The notes under the pieces: model-generated
Seen by the model: the letters and a program-made list of their open reading frames with translations, nothing else
The model's database searches: none
Told to the model about the DNA's origin: nothing
NCBI GenBank assembly: GCA_023230855.1
Contig: JALNWQ010000014.1
Location: forward strand, 1-64,000
Direction of reading: 5' to 3'
Origin: Solirubrobacteraceae bacterium
GTDB lineage: Bacteria > Actinomycetota > Thermoleophilia > Solirubrobacterales > Solirubrobacteraceae
Length of the DNA stretch: 64,000 nucleotides
In this document: piece by piece, positions 38,792 through 48,275 of the stretch
How the letters are laid out: each line of letters opens with the position of its first letter
Position numbering within the stretch: position 1 is the first letter of the stretch
Program-made: the position numbers and the translations under genes

Positions 38792-40894
38792 ATGCCTGAT
38801 CGCGTCCTCATCGCCAACCGCGGCGAGATCGCGGTGCGGATCGCCGCGACGCTGCGCCGGCTCGGGATCGAGTCCGTCGCCGTCCACGCCCCGCAGGACG
38901 CCGCCGCGCCGCACGTCGCGGCGTGCGACCACGCCGTCGCGCTGCCCGCCGACGAGCAGCGCTCGCCGTACCTCGACGTCGACCGGCTCGTGGCGATCGC
39001 CCGCGAGCGGGGCTGCGACGCCGTCCACCCCGGGTACGGGTTCCTCGCCGAGCGGGCCGACGCCGCGCGGGCGTTCGTCGACGCGGGCATCGCCTGGATC
39101 GGGCCGACCGCCGACGCGATCGACCTGCTCGGCGACAAGATCGCGTCCAAGCGGACCGCCGCCGACGCCGACGTCCCGGTCGTCCCGGGGTTGCAGGGCG
39201 ACGACGTGACCGCCGAGCAGGTGCGCGCGTTCGCCGACGATGCAGGGCTGCCGCTGCTGCTCAAGGCGTCCGCCGGGGGCGGGGGCAAGGGGATGCGTCG
39301 CGTCGACGCGCTCGCCGAGCTCGACGGCGCGGTCGGCGCCGCCCGCCGCGAGGCGCAGGCCGCCTTCGGCCGCGCCGAGCTCCTCGTCGAGCGGCTCGTC
39401 GAGCCCGCACGCCACGTCGAGGTGCAGATCGCCGCCGACCACCACGGCGCGGTCGTCGCCATCGGGGAGCGCGAGTGCAGCCTGCAGCGGCGCCACCAGA
39501 AGCTCGTCGAGGAGTCCCCGGCGCCGGGCCTGGGCGACGTGCTGCGCACCCGGCTGCACGAGGCCGCGGTGCGGCTGGCGACCGCCGCCGGGTACCGCAA
39601 CCTCGGCACCGTCGAGTTTCTCGTCGGGGTGCCGGACGCGCGCCCCGGATCCGCGTGCGACGACGACGCGACCGAGCTCTTCTTCCTCGAGATGAACGCC
39701 CGGCTGCAGGTCGAGCACCCGGTCACCGAGCTCGTCCACGGCCTCGACCTCGTCGAGCTGCAGCTGCGGATCACCGACGGCGAGCCGCTCGCCGACGCGA
39801 TGGTCGCGTCGCGGACCGACGACCGCGGCGGCGCCGGGGCGCCGCGACCCCGCGGCCACGCGATCGAGGCCCGGATCTGCGCGGAGCGGATCGGCGCCGG
39901 TCCCGCCGGACCGGTGTTCCTGCCCGCGACCGGTCCCGTCGTCGCCTACGCCGAGCCGCACGGGCCCGGGATCCGCGTCGACTCGGGCCTCGCCGCCGGT
40001 GGCGACGTCACGACGGCGTTCGACCCGATGCTCCTGAAGGTCGTCGCCCACGGCCGCGACCGCGACCAGGCCCTGGAGCGCCTGCGCCGGGCGCTCGACG
40101 AGCTGACGATCCTCGGCGTGCAGACGAACGCCGCGTTCCTCCGCCGGCTCGTCGACCGGCCCGAGGTGCGTGCGGGCGCACAGACGACGACGCTCGTCGA
40201 GGCGCTCCTCGCCGACGAGGACGACGCGGCCGGCCTGGCCGGTCCCTCCGACGCCGCGGCCGCGGCCGCGCTGCGCGCGCTCACCGCGTGGCGCAGGCAC
40301 GAGGAGGCGGTCCGCACCGGCGACGGCCGCACCGCCGCGTTCGACCGGCCCGACGGCTGGCGGATCGGGGGCCCGGCGAGCACCCGGCTGCGGATGCTCG
40401 ACCCCGACGACGCCGCGGTGACGGTCGACCTGCGGCCCCGCGCCGACGGGGGCTCCGACGTCGCCGTCGACGGCGCCGATCCGGTGGCGGTCGGCGTCAC
40501 CGGGGCCCTGGGGCCCGACGGCGTCGCGCGGATCGAGGTCCGCGAGGGCCACGACGCGGCCCGGTGGACCGTCGGTCGCGACGACGACTGGTGGTGGGTC
40601 CACGGCCCCGACGGCACCTGGTCGTGGCGCGACATGCCCGAGACGACCGCCGGGACCGGCGTGGGGTCGGGCAGCCTCGAGGCGCCGCTGCCCGGCGTCG
40701 TCATCGCGGTGCGCGCCGCCGTCGGCGACGCGGTGACGGCGGGCACGGTCATCGTCGTCCTGGAGTCGATGAAGATGGAGCTCGAGGTCGTCGCCCCGAC
40801 CGACGGCGTCGTCGGAGAGGTCGACGTCGCCGTCGGCGATCACGTCAAGCGCGGCCAGGTGCTGGCCGCGGTGCAGGAGGAGGAGTCCGCATGA
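38792..40894 (+). CDS. Acyl-CoA carboxylase alpha chain (biotin carboxylase plus BCCP)
   Basis: A 700-residue protein of the MCC/PCC alpha type. Biotin carboxylase: VLIANRGEIAVRI (start), CDAVHPGYGFLAE, KASAGGGGKGMRRV (ATP loop), ERECSLQRRHQKLVEE, FFLEMNARLQVEHPVTE. The BCCP domain ends in VVLESMKMELEVVAP, where Lys is biotinylated. It carboxylates biotin for the coupled carboxyltransferase. The ATGA overlap with the next gene (40891) ensures equal expression. Biotin ligase is not in the window. Confidence 0.93.
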   Translation: MPDRVLIANRGEIAVRIAATLRRLGIESVAVHAPQDAAAPHVAACDHAVALPADEQRSPYLDVDRLVAIARERGCDAVHPGYGFLAERADAARAFVDAGIAWIGPTADAIDLLGDKIASKRTAADADVPVVPGLQGDDVTAEQVRAFADDAGLPLLLKASAGGGGKGMRRVDALAELDGAVGAARREAQAAFGRAELLVERLVEPARHVEVQIAADHHGAVVAIGERECSLQRRHQKLVEESPAPGLGDVLRTRLHEAAVRLATAAGYRNLGTVEFLVGVPDARPGSACDDDATELFFLEMNARLQVEHPVTELVHGLDLVELQLRITDGEPLADAMVASRTDDRGGAGAPRPRGHAIEARICAERIGAGPAGPVFLPATGPVVAYAEPHGPGIRVDSGLAAGGDVTTAFDPMLLKVVAHGRDRDQALERLRRALDELTILGVQTNAAFLRRLVDRPEVRAGAQTTTLVEALLADEDDAAGLAGPSDAAAAAALRALTAWRRHEEAVRTGDGRTAAFDRPDGWRIGGPASTRLRMLDPDDAAVTVDLRPRADGGSDVAVDGADPVAVGVTGALGPDGVARIEVREGHDAARWTVGRDDDWWWVHGPDGTWSWRDMPETTAGTGVGSGSLEAPLPGVVIAVRAAVGDAVTAGTVIVVLESMKMELEVVAPTDGVVGEVDVAVGDHVKRGQVLAAVQEEESA

Positions 40895-42564
40895 GCGACG
40901 CGACGACGACGGCCGCGAACGGGGCCGCAGGGAACGGGCCGGGCGCGACGGGACCGGGAGCCACCGACGGGGGGACCACCCACCGCGAGCGCCACGAGGC
41001 CCTGATCGGCGATCTCCGCACCAGGCTGGAGCGGATCGCCGGTGGCGGCGGGGAGCGCTCCCGCGAGCGACACCTCGCGCGCGGCAAGCTCCTGCCGCGC
41101 GACCGGATCGACCGGCTCGTCGACCCGTTCAGCCCGTTCCTCGAGCTCGCGCCGCTGGCGGCCGAGGACGTCTACGACGACGACGTGCCCTCCGCCGGGG
41201 TCATCGCCGGGATCGGCCGGATCCACGGTCGCGAGGTGCTCATCATCGCCAACGACGCGACGGTGAAGGGCGGCACGTACTACCCGCTGACGGTGAAGAA
41301 GCACCTGCGGGCGCAGGAGGTCGCGCTCGAGAACCGCCTGCCGTGCGTGTACCTCGTCGACTCGGGCGGGGCGTTCCTGCCGCGCCAGGACGAGGTCTTC
41401 CCCGACAAGGAGCACTTCGGCCGGATCTTCTACAACCAGGCCCGCCTGTCGCGCGAGGGGATCGCCCAGATCGCGGCGGTCATGGGGTCGTGCACCGCCG
41501 GCGGCGCGTACGTCCCGGCGATGAGCGACGAGACGATCATCGTCCGCGAGCAGGGCACGATCTTCCTCGGCGGACCGCCGCTGGTGAAGGCCGCCACCGG
41601 CGAGGAGGTCTCGGCCGAGGACCTGGGTGGGGGAGAGCTGCACGCCCGGACGTCCGGCGTCGTCGACCACCTGGCCGAGGACGACGAGCACGCGCTGCAG
41701 CTCGTGCGCCGGATCGTCGCGACCCTGCCGCGGTCCCGCCCGGTCACCGCGCCGGACGGCCGGCCGGGCGCGCCGTGGGAGACCCGTGCCCCGGAGCCGC
41801 CGACGCACGACCCCGACACGCTGCTCGACGTCGTCCCGGTCGACGCGCGCGAGCCCTACGACGCCCGCGAGATCATCACCCGCGTCGTCGACCGCAGCGA
41901 CCTGCACGAGTTCAAGCCGCTGTACGGCGACACGCTCGTCACCGGGTTCGCGCACGTCATGGGCCACCCGGTCGGGATCCTCGCCAACAACGGGATCCTC
42001 TTCCGCGAGAGCGCGCTGAAGGCCGCGCACTTCATCGAGCTGTGCGACGAGCGCGGCGTCCCGTTGCTCTTCCTGCAGAACATCGCGGGGTACATGGTCG
42101 GCCGCGAGTACGAGGCGGGCGGCATCGCCAAGGACGGCGCGAAGATGGTCGCCGCGGTGGCGTGCGCCCGGGTGCCCAAGCTCACCGTCGTCGTCGGTGG
42201 ATCGCACGGCGCCGGCAACTACGGCATGTGCGGTCGGGCGTACCAGCCGCGGTTCATGTGGATGTGGCCCAACGCCCGGATCTCGGTGATGGGCGGCGAG
42301 CAGGCCGCGACCGTCCTCACCACCGTCCGCGAGCAGCAGCTCGCCGCGCGCGGGATCGACTTCTCCGACGAGGAGCGCGAGGCGATGGCCGCCCCGGTCC
42401 GCGAGCAGTTCGAGGAGCAGGGCCACCCGGTGTACGCGTCGGCGCGGCTGTGGGACGACGGCATCATCGACCCGCGCGACACCCGCCGCGTCGTCGGCCT
42501 GGCCCTCGACGCCTGCGCCAACGCCCCGCTCGACCCGGTCCGCCGCCCGCTGTTCCGCATGTGA
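40891..42564 (+). CDS. Acyl-CoA carboxylase beta chain (carboxyltransferase), methylcrotonyl-CoA type
   Basis: A 557-residue carboxyltransferase. The N-terminal half includes RIDRLVDPFSPFLELAPLAA, ANDATVKGGTYYPLTVKKH, the oxyanion LVDSGGAFLPRQDEVFPD and CTAGGAYVPAM; the C-terminal half has ANNGILFRESALKAAHFIEL, QNIAGYMVGREYEAGG, HGAGNYGMCGRAYQPRF and RISVMGGEQAATVL. The GRAYxPRF and YPLTxKKH patterns favour methylcrotonyl-CoA carboxylase over propionyl-CoA. Leucine or isoprenoid breakdown with the dehydrogenase upstream is likely. Confidence 0.9.
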   Translation: MSDATTTAANGAAGNGPGATGPGATDGGTTHRERHEALIGDLRTRLERIAGGGGERSRERHLARGKLLPRDRIDRLVDPFSPFLELAPLAAEDVYDDDVPSAGVIAGIGRIHGREVLIIANDATVKGGTYYPLTVKKHLRAQEVALENRLPCVYLVDSGGAFLPRQDEVFPDKEHFGRIFYNQARLSREGIAQIAAVMGSCTAGGAYVPAMSDETIIVREQGTIFLGGPPLVKAATGEEVSAEDLGGGELHARTSGVVDHLAEDDEHALQLVRRIVATLPRSRPVTAPDGRPGAPWETRAPEPPTHDPDTLLDVVPVDAREPYDAREIITRVVDRSDLHEFKPLYGDTLVTGFAHVMGHPVGILANNGILFRESALKAAHFIELCDERGVPLLFLQNIAGYMVGREYEAGGIAKDGAKMVAAVACARVPKLTVVVGGSHGAGNYGMCGRAYQPRFMWMWPNARISVMGGEQAATVLTTVREQQLAARGIDFSDEEREAMAAPVREQFEEQGHPVYASARLWDDGIIDPRDTRRVVGLALDACANAPLDPVRRPLFRM

Positions 42565-42576
42565 GTCACCAGGCCC

Positions 42577-42599
42577 GCGGTGCGGCGGGACCGCACCGC
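42577..42599 (+). terminator. Terminator of the acyl-CoA carboxylase operon
   Basis: Perfect 9-base stem gcggtgcgg/ccgcaccgc with a 5-base loop, 12 bases after the stop of the carboxyltransferase gene. Confidence 0.75.
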
Positions 42600-42684
42600 C
42601 GTGCGCGGCGGATCGTGGTCGCGTGGCGGGCGCCATCCGCCACGCGCGCCGTCGGCCCGGCCGGTCGACCGACCGACCGCGCGA

Positions 42685-43989
42685 TCAGGGGCAGCGCGGC
42701 GCGACGGCGAGCATCCGGGCGTAGACGTCGCGGTGGTGCTCGGCCCGGGCGGTGATGAAGAGGTCGGGCTGGTCGGCGGGCATCGGCCGCTCGGCGACGA
42801 ACGCCACGAACGGCTGGCCGCTGTAGGGCGCCCCGGGCGGGCAGGCCCGGGCGATCGTGGCCTGCGCCCGGACCTCGTCCGACGACAGCAGCCGCGCCCA
42901 GGCCGTCCCCGAGAACGGGCGGAGGAACCCGACCGGGTCCTCGGGGCCGGCGAGCAACGCCATGCTCTGCGCCGGACCGAGCAGCGCGAGCGTCACCACG
43001 ACGACGCGCACCGCCGGCCGCGACGCGGTACGCCAGGCGAGGGCGAACCCCGCGACCGCCAGCGGTAGCAGCGCGGTCTCGACCGGGACCAGGACGTTGA
43101 GACCCGTCCCGTCCTTGAGCATCGTCGCCGACGTCAGGAGCATCGCGATCGCGAGCGTGACGCTCACGCGCCGCTGGTCGGCGTCGACGGCGGGCGTCGA
43201 GCTCCGCCGCTCCCGCCTCCAGGCGCACAGGAGCCACGCGACACCTCCGAGCAGCCCGAGCAGGCTCCACAGCGACTGCGACAGGACCTCGACCATGTAC
43301 CGGACCGAGCGGATCGCGCTCTCGGACTGGGCGACGACGGCGTCGCCCCACATCCCACCACCGAACAGCGCGGTCCACAGCGCGGCCTGCACGACGAGCG
43401 CCCCGACGAGCCAGCGGGCGACGACCGCGCGGTCACGGGCGACGAGCGTCACCGCCACCGCCGGCAGCAGGAACGTCACCTTCGTGAACGCCGCGACGGC
43501 GAGGAGGACCCCGGCCACCCGGGCCGCGTGACCGGGTCGGGCGGCGGCGAGCCCCGCGCCGAGGAGCAGCGGCAGGCCGATCGGCTCGGGGGTCAGCGCC
43601 CCGTGCTCGTGCACCGCCCACGGCAGCAGCATCGCGAGCGCCGGGGTCGCGACGACCCAGGCCCGCGAAGCGCCGAGCCGGGCGGCGGTCAGCGCGGCCA
43701 GGACGCCACCGGCGAGCTGGAGCAGCGCGACGCCGGCGCGCAGCCCCTCGATGGTGTCCGACACCGCGAGGATCCCGGCGCCGGCGAGGAGCATCACCGG
43801 GGGCTGGGCGGCGACGACGTCGCCGTAGACGTCGTGCCCGTCGAGGAGGAGCCTCGCCGTGAACGCGTAGACGCCCTCGCTGAAGTTCCAGTACTCGACG
43901 CCCCGCACCACGTGCAGGACGACGAGGACCATGAGGCCGATGACCCCGCCGACCACGGGGGCCGGCGCGGTCGCCAGCCGGCGGGCCAT
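42685..43989 (-). CDS. GT-C-fold (ArnT/PMT-like) integral membrane protein
   Basis: A 434-residue protein with about nine or ten hydrophobic spans and an extracytoplasmic loop after the first span (EYWNFSEGVYAFTARLLLDG then HDVYGDVVAAQPPVMLL), the acidic and xxYxD...QPP pattern of lipid-linked sugar glycosyltransferases (GT39/DUF2029 type). The C-terminal domain (about 360-434) is hydrophilic with two cysteines. It may transfer a mannose-like sugar. Coupled to the DEAD-box gene upstream by a one-base overlap. Confidence 0.65.
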   Translation of the reverse strand: MARRLATAPAPVVGGVIGLMVLVVLHVVRGVEYWNFSEGVYAFTARLLLDGHDVYGDVVAAQPPVMLLAGAGILAVSDTIEGLRAGVALLQLAGGVLAALTAARLGASRAWVVATPALAMLLPWAVHEHGALTPEPIGLPLLLGAGLAAARPGHAARVAGVLLAVAAFTKVTFLLPAVAVTLVARDRAVVARWLVGALVVQAALWTALFGGGMWGDAVVAQSESAIRSVRYMVEVLSQSLWSLLGLLGGVAWLLCAWRRERRSSTPAVDADQRRVSVTLAIAMLLTSATMLKDGTGLNVLVPVETALLPLAVAGFALAWRTASRPAVRVVVVTLALLGPAQSMALLAGPEDPVGFLRPFSGTAWARLLSSDEVRAQATIARACPPGAPYSGQPFVAFVAERPMPADQPDLFITARAEHHRDVYARMLAVAPRCP

Positions 43990-45560
43990 CAGCCCCGACT
44001 GCCGCCCGGACGACCCTGACCGCGGCCGCCGCCCGAGCGGCGACCATCGCGACCCCCGCCGGAGCGGCCGCCGGAGCGACCGTCGTCGGACCGACCGTCG
44101 CCGGAGCGTCCACCGCCGGCGCGCGACGACCGGTAGCGCTTGGGCTCGCCCGAGCGCGGCGCATGGCTGCGGCCACCGTCCTGGCGGGTGTCGCCGCGGC
44201 CCCCGTCACCGGCGCGGCGCGGCTCGGCGGCGCGGCCCTCGCCCCGTCCACCGTCGCCGCCGCGACGCGCGTCGCCCGGCCGGTCGCCACCACGACGTCC
44301 GTCGCCGCGACCGCCACCGCGGGCCCCGCCACGTCCGCCGCCGTGGGCGTCGCCACGTCCTGCGCCGTTGCCGCCGCGACCGGGGCGCGGGGGCTTGGGC
44401 TTCTGCTGCCGGTGCACGCCCGGGGCCTTCTCGCCCGGGGACGCGACCCGCATGCCGGCGGCCGAGAGCTCGACGCCGAGATCGAGGTCGCGGGCCATGA
44501 CGCCCATGTCGCGCTCCTCCTCCGGCTCGACGAAGGTCAGGCCCTCGCCGGTGCGACCGGCGCGACCGGTGCGGCCGACGCGGTGGACGTAGGTCTCGGC
44601 GTCGACGGGCAGGTCGTACTGGATGACGTGGGTGACGCCCTCGACGTCGAGGCCGCGCGCGGCGACGTCGGTGGCGACGAGGACGTCGGTCTCGCCGTCC
44701 TCGAACGCGGTCAGCGCGCGCCGACGCTGCGCCTGGGAGCGGTTGCCGTGCAGCGCGACCGAGTCGACGCCCTGGGACTTGAGCTTGCGGACGACCTTGT
44801 CGGCCCCGTGCTTCGTCTTGACGAACACGACCGCCAGGTCGCGCTTGACGTCGAGCGCGCGCACGAGCGCGTCGACCTTGTCCTCACGGTGGACCTGGCG
44901 GAACCGGTGCGTGATCGCGCCCTGCTCGACCTCGGGATGGTCGTGGCTGATGTGGGCGGGATCGTCGGTGTAGGCCTTGGCGATCTCGCCGACGCGCCCG
45001 TCGAGCGTCGCGGACAGGAACAGCGTCTGGCGGTCGCGGCGGGTCTGGCCGACGATCCGCTTGACGGCCGGGAGGAAGCCCATGTCGAGCATCCGGTCGG
45101 CCTCGTCGAGCACGAGCAGGCGGACCTGGCCCAGGGAGATGTCGCCGCGGCGCAACAGGTCCTCGAGCCGGCCGGGGGTGGCGACGAGCACGTGCGAGCG
45201 CTGGGCCAGCCGGGCCTGCTTCTCGATCCCGGCGCCGCCGTAGACGGCGGTGATCGCGAGCGCGCGGGCGTGGGCGATCTCGTAGGTCTCGTCGACGATC
45301 TGGGTCGCGAGCTCACGGGTCGGGACGAGGACGAGCGCGCTGGGGCGCGGGTCGGTCGACTCGATCCGCTCGGCGATCGTGAGGCCGAACGCGATGGTCT
45401 TGCCGGACCCGGTGGGGGCGCGGGCCAGCACGTCCCGACCCTTCAGGGCCTCCGGGAGGACGAGCGACTGGACGGCGAACGGGCTGGTCATGCCGCGCTC
45501 GTCCAGGGCGCGCACGACGGCATCGGACACGCCGAGATCGGCGAAGGTGACTTCGGGCAC
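43989..45560 (-). CDS. DEAD-box RNA helicase (RhlE-like) with long RGG-like tail
   Basis: A 523-residue helicase. Core motifs: SPFAVQSLVLP (Q), APTGSGKTIAFGL (I), PTRELATQ (Ia), VLDEADRMLDMGF (II), LSATLDG (III), VATDVAARGLDVEG (V), YVHRVGRTGRAGRTG (VI). The C-terminal 140 residues are a Gly/Arg/Asp-rich unstructured tail (GGRGGARGGGRGDGRRGG) that binds RNA nonspecifically. GTG start at 45560 preceded by aggagtcaca. It is a second helicase beside the one at 29541; both probably act in RNA remodelling. Confidence 0.9.
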   Translation of the reverse strand: MPEVTFADLGVSDAVVRALDERGMTSPFAVQSLVLPEALKGRDVLARAPTGSGKTIAFGLTIAERIESTDPRPSALVLVPTRELATQIVDETYEIAHARALAITAVYGGAGIEKQARLAQRSHVLVATPGRLEDLLRRGDISLGQVRLLVLDEADRMLDMGFLPAVKRIVGQTRRDRQTLFLSATLDGRVGEIAKAYTDDPAHISHDHPEVEQGAITHRFRQVHREDKVDALVRALDVKRDLAVVFVKTKHGADKVVRKLKSQGVDSVALHGNRSQAQRRRALTAFEDGETDVLVATDVAARGLDVEGVTHVIQYDLPVDAETYVHRVGRTGRAGRTGEGLTFVEPEEERDMGVMARDLDLGVELSAAGMRVASPGEKAPGVHRQQKPKPPRPGRGGNGAGRGDAHGGGRGGARGGGRGDGRRGGDRPGDARRGGDGGRGEGRAAEPRRAGDGGRGDTRQDGGRSHAPRSGEPKRYRSSRAGGGRSGDGRSDDGRSGGRSGGGRDGRRSGGGRGQGRPGGSRG

Positions 45561-45844
45561 TGTGACTCCTGGTTCTGGATCCGTTGCCGGGATGGCGAAC
45601 GGCCGGGGCGCGCTCGAGCTGCCGGCCGCGAGAGATCCTGGCCCGGAGGGCGGAGTCACGCGAGGGGAGAGGAACGCGATGGCGGACGGTGGGCTCCGAT
45701 CGCCTGGGGCGAGCGGGGGCCGACCGGCACCACCAGCGGACAAGAGTAGCCCACCGCCGACGGGGTGGGCGTGACGGCGCGCACCGACGCAGCGGCCCCG
45801 ATGCACCGGCAGGCCGCGGCGGCGCGTTCGTTACCTTCGGGTCC

Positions 45845-46939
45845 GTGGCCTTGACGACCATCCTCGGATCCATCTCCCCGACCGTGGCGCCGGTCCTCGG
45901 CGAGGCGCTCTCCGCCGAGCAGGTGGCCGCCCGCGGGCGGCGGCTCGACCGCGTCTGCGGCGAGGCCGGCAGCTGGCAGAGCGATCTGTGTCGCTCGATC
46001 TACGACGGCGCGCCGACCGCGACGGGCAATCGGTTCGCCGCCGAGGCGGTCCACTGGCTCGTCACCGACGGCCTGGGCATCCTCGTCATCCTCGTCGTCG
46101 CGTGGATCGTCAACCGCCTGGTCCGGCGGTGCATCGTCAACATCGGCCGCGGGGTCGGGACGGGCCGGCTGTCGCAGGGGTTCTCGGTCGTGCGGCGGAT
46201 CGCGCCGGCGGCGCTGCTGGACACGCAGGAGGTGAGCGTCCGCAGCGAGCAGCGTCGCGAGGCGGTGCTGGGGATCCTCAAGAGCGTCGCCACGGCGCTG
46301 ATCTACGCCACGGCCGTGTTCATGGCCCTCGGCCGGATGAGCATCGACCTGGCGCCGTTGCTGGCCGGCGCGGGCGTGCTGGGCGTCGCGTTGGGCTTCG
46401 GGGCGCAGTCGCTCGTGGGGGACTTCCTGTCGGGCGTGTTCATCCTGTTGGAGGACCAGTTCGGGGTCGGGGACGAGATCCAGTTCCGTCCCGTGTCCGG
46501 CGGCGATCCCGTGACCGCGGTGGTCGAGGCGCTGACGCTGCGCAACACGCGCCTGCGGGCGCTCGACGGCACGGTGTGGCACGTCCCCAACGGGGAGATG
46601 CGTGCGGTGGGCAACCAGAGCCAGCACTGGTCGCGGTCGGTCCTGGACGTCCCGGTCGCCCACGGCCAGGACATCAGCGCCGCGAAGGCCGCGATCGGTC
46701 GCGCGGCCGAGGCGGTCCGCGAGAACGACGCCGCCGTGCTCGAGCCGCCGGAGGTCTGGGGCGTCCAGTCGATCGGCCCCAACGGGGTGACGATCCGCCT
46801 CGTCATCAAGACGACCCCGTCGCAGCAGTGGCGGATCATGCGCCTGCTGCGCGAGCAGATCTACGTCGTGTTCGCGCAGGACGGCATCGAGATGCCGGTG
46901 TCCGACCGGCCGTTCGGCGGCGAGCTGTCGCCGATGTGA
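45845..46939 (+). CDS. MscS-family mechanosensitive channel
   Basis: A 364-residue MscS-like protein. An N-terminal soluble segment precedes a first span (WLVTDGLGILVILVVAWIVN, about 80-98), spans near 145-165, and the pore helix LLAGAGVLGVALGFGAQSLVGD with the glycine/alanine pattern of MscS TM3. The beta domain FVIL...EDQFGVGDEIQF and VTAVVEALTLRNTRLR follow, then an alpha/beta end. It would open under membrane tension and release osmolytes. GTG 45845 lies seven bases from TACCTT. Confidence 0.88.
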   Translation: MALTTILGSISPTVAPVLGEALSAEQVAARGRRLDRVCGEAGSWQSDLCRSIYDGAPTATGNRFAAEAVHWLVTDGLGILVILVVAWIVNRLVRRCIVNIGRGVGTGRLSQGFSVVRRIAPAALLDTQEVSVRSEQRREAVLGILKSVATALIYATAVFMALGRMSIDLAPLLAGAGVLGVALGFGAQSLVGDFLSGVFILLEDQFGVGDEIQFRPVSGGDPVTAVVEALTLRNTRLRALDGTVWHVPNGEMRAVGNQSQHWSRSVLDVPVAHGQDISAAKAAIGRAAEAVRENDAAVLEPPEVWGVQSIGPNGVTIRLVIKTTPSQQWRIMRLLREQIYVVFAQDGIEMPVSDRPFGGELSPM

Positions 46940-46945
46940 TCGCGA

Positions 46946-46982
46946 CCGGGCCCCGCGACGCGGGACCACCACGCGGGCCCGG
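46946..46982. terminator. Bidirectional hairpin between convergent genes
   Basis: ccgggccc (46946-46953) pairs with gggcccgg (46975-46982), with cgcg/cgc extending the stem over one bulge. It lies between the stops of the channel gene (46939) and the minus-strand peptidase gene (46984). Confidence 0.6.
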
Positions 46983-46983
46983 A

Positions 46984-48114
46984 TCAGGTCTGGAAGAACG
47001 AGCTGCGCGCCGGGTTGCCGGCGCTCACCGACCAGCGGGTCAGGTCGGCCTTCGGGTTGCGCGGCGCGCCCCCGGTGTAGTAGCCGCCCTTCGTCCAGAT
47101 CTCGAAGTGCAGGTGGCAGCCGTCGGCGTTGCCGGTGTCGCCGACCTCGCCGATCTCCTGCCCGGCGGTCACGGCGTCGCCGACCTTGAGCGGCGACCGC
47201 GACTTGAGGTGCATGTACACCTGGTCCTCGCCGGTCGGCGTGTCGGTGATGACGACGTAGTTGCCGGCGGCGCCGTGGGACTTGTTGAGCTTGACCTTGC
47301 CGGCGGACGCCGCCACGAGCGGGGTGCCGCAGACCGCGAACGCGTCGACGCCCTGGTGCGCGCCGCCACGGTCGCCGAACAACGTCGCGCCCTTGCCCCA
47401 GCGCCACTTGCCCTTGATCGGGAACGTGTAGCCCTGCTCGTCGACCTTGAGCTCGATCTGGGGCTCGGACGTGGCGGCGCCCGGGGGCGGCGGGGTCTGC
47501 TTGCGCAGGAGGCGGGCCTCCTCGCGCGTGAGCGTGCCGTCGGCCTTGAGCTTCTCGGTCCGCTGCCAACGCCGGACCTTGGACTGCGTCGACGCGGTGA
47601 ACTTGCCGTGCGTCGGTCCGTCGATGCCGTTGGCGAGGAGCAGGCGCTGGACGGCGCGGACGTCGGTGCCGACGGCGCCGCGGCGCAGCGTGCGCGACGC
47701 GAAGCTCCGCTCGGCGCGCTTGGGCCGTGCCGCCTTGCGCATCGCCCGGAACTCGTCGGTCGTCACGACGCCGTCGACCTCGAGGCCCTCCTGGACCTCG
47801 TAGCGCCGGACGGCGATGTCGGTCGCACGGCCGAACTCGCCGTCGCGGGCGACCGGGAGTCCGAGCTGGAAGAGGGTGCGCTGGAGCGACTTGACGCGGT
47901 TGCCGCTCTGCCCGATCGCCATGCCGGCGGGCTTGGCGGCGGCGTCGGGGGCCGGGGCCTCGACCGTGGCGGTGGCGGCGGCGACGGACATCGATCCCGA
48001 GTCGGCGGTCGCCGGCGTCGCCACCGCGACGCACGCGCAGGCGGTCGCGAGGCCGACGCACAGCGGGGTGCGTCGGGGCAGCGGGTGGTTGACGGCGTCG
48101 AACTGTCGTCTCAC
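46984..48114 (-). CDS. Secreted M23 (LytM-like) metallopeptidase with two peptidoglycan-binding domains
   Basis: A 376-residue exported protein. Signal sequence (LCVGLATACACVAVATPATA), a disordered stretch, two PG_binding_1 domains (GNRVKSLQRTLFQLGLPVAR about 70-115; GTDVRAVQRLLLANGIDG about 148-195), then an M23 domain with the metal ligands GGAHQGVDAFA and DGCHLHFEIW (HxxxD and HxH). It cuts peptidoglycan cross-links during growth or division. GTG start at 48114 with GGAGG upstream. Convergent with MscS. Confidence 0.88.
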   Translation of the reverse strand: MRRQFDAVNHPLPRRTPLCVGLATACACVAVATPATADSGSMSVAAATATVEAPAPDAAAKPAGMAIGQSGNRVKSLQRTLFQLGLPVARDGEFGRATDIAVRRYEVQEGLEVDGVVTTDEFRAMRKAARPKRAERSFASRTLRRGAVGTDVRAVQRLLLANGIDGPTHGKFTASTQSKVRRWQRTEKLKADGTLTREEARLLRKQTPPPPGAATSEPQIELKVDEQGYTFPIKGKWRWGKGATLFGDRGGAHQGVDAFAVCGTPLVAASAGKVKLNKSHGAAGNYVVITDTPTGEDQVYMHLKSRSPLKVGDAVTAGQEIGEVGDTGNADGCHLHFEIWTKGGYYTGGAPRNPKADLTRWSVSAGNPARSSFFQT

Positions 48115-48275
48115 GGGCAGGCCTCCGAGTCGGCGGCGTTCCTTGTGGCGGTGACCTCCGCAGGCGGCGGTGCGGAAGCCGTGGTCGATCGACGGATGGA
48201 GAACCACCCGCAAACGACCCCGGAGGACCCTACCCGGATCGGGGGCGGAACGCGACGCCCGGATAGAGTCGCGGC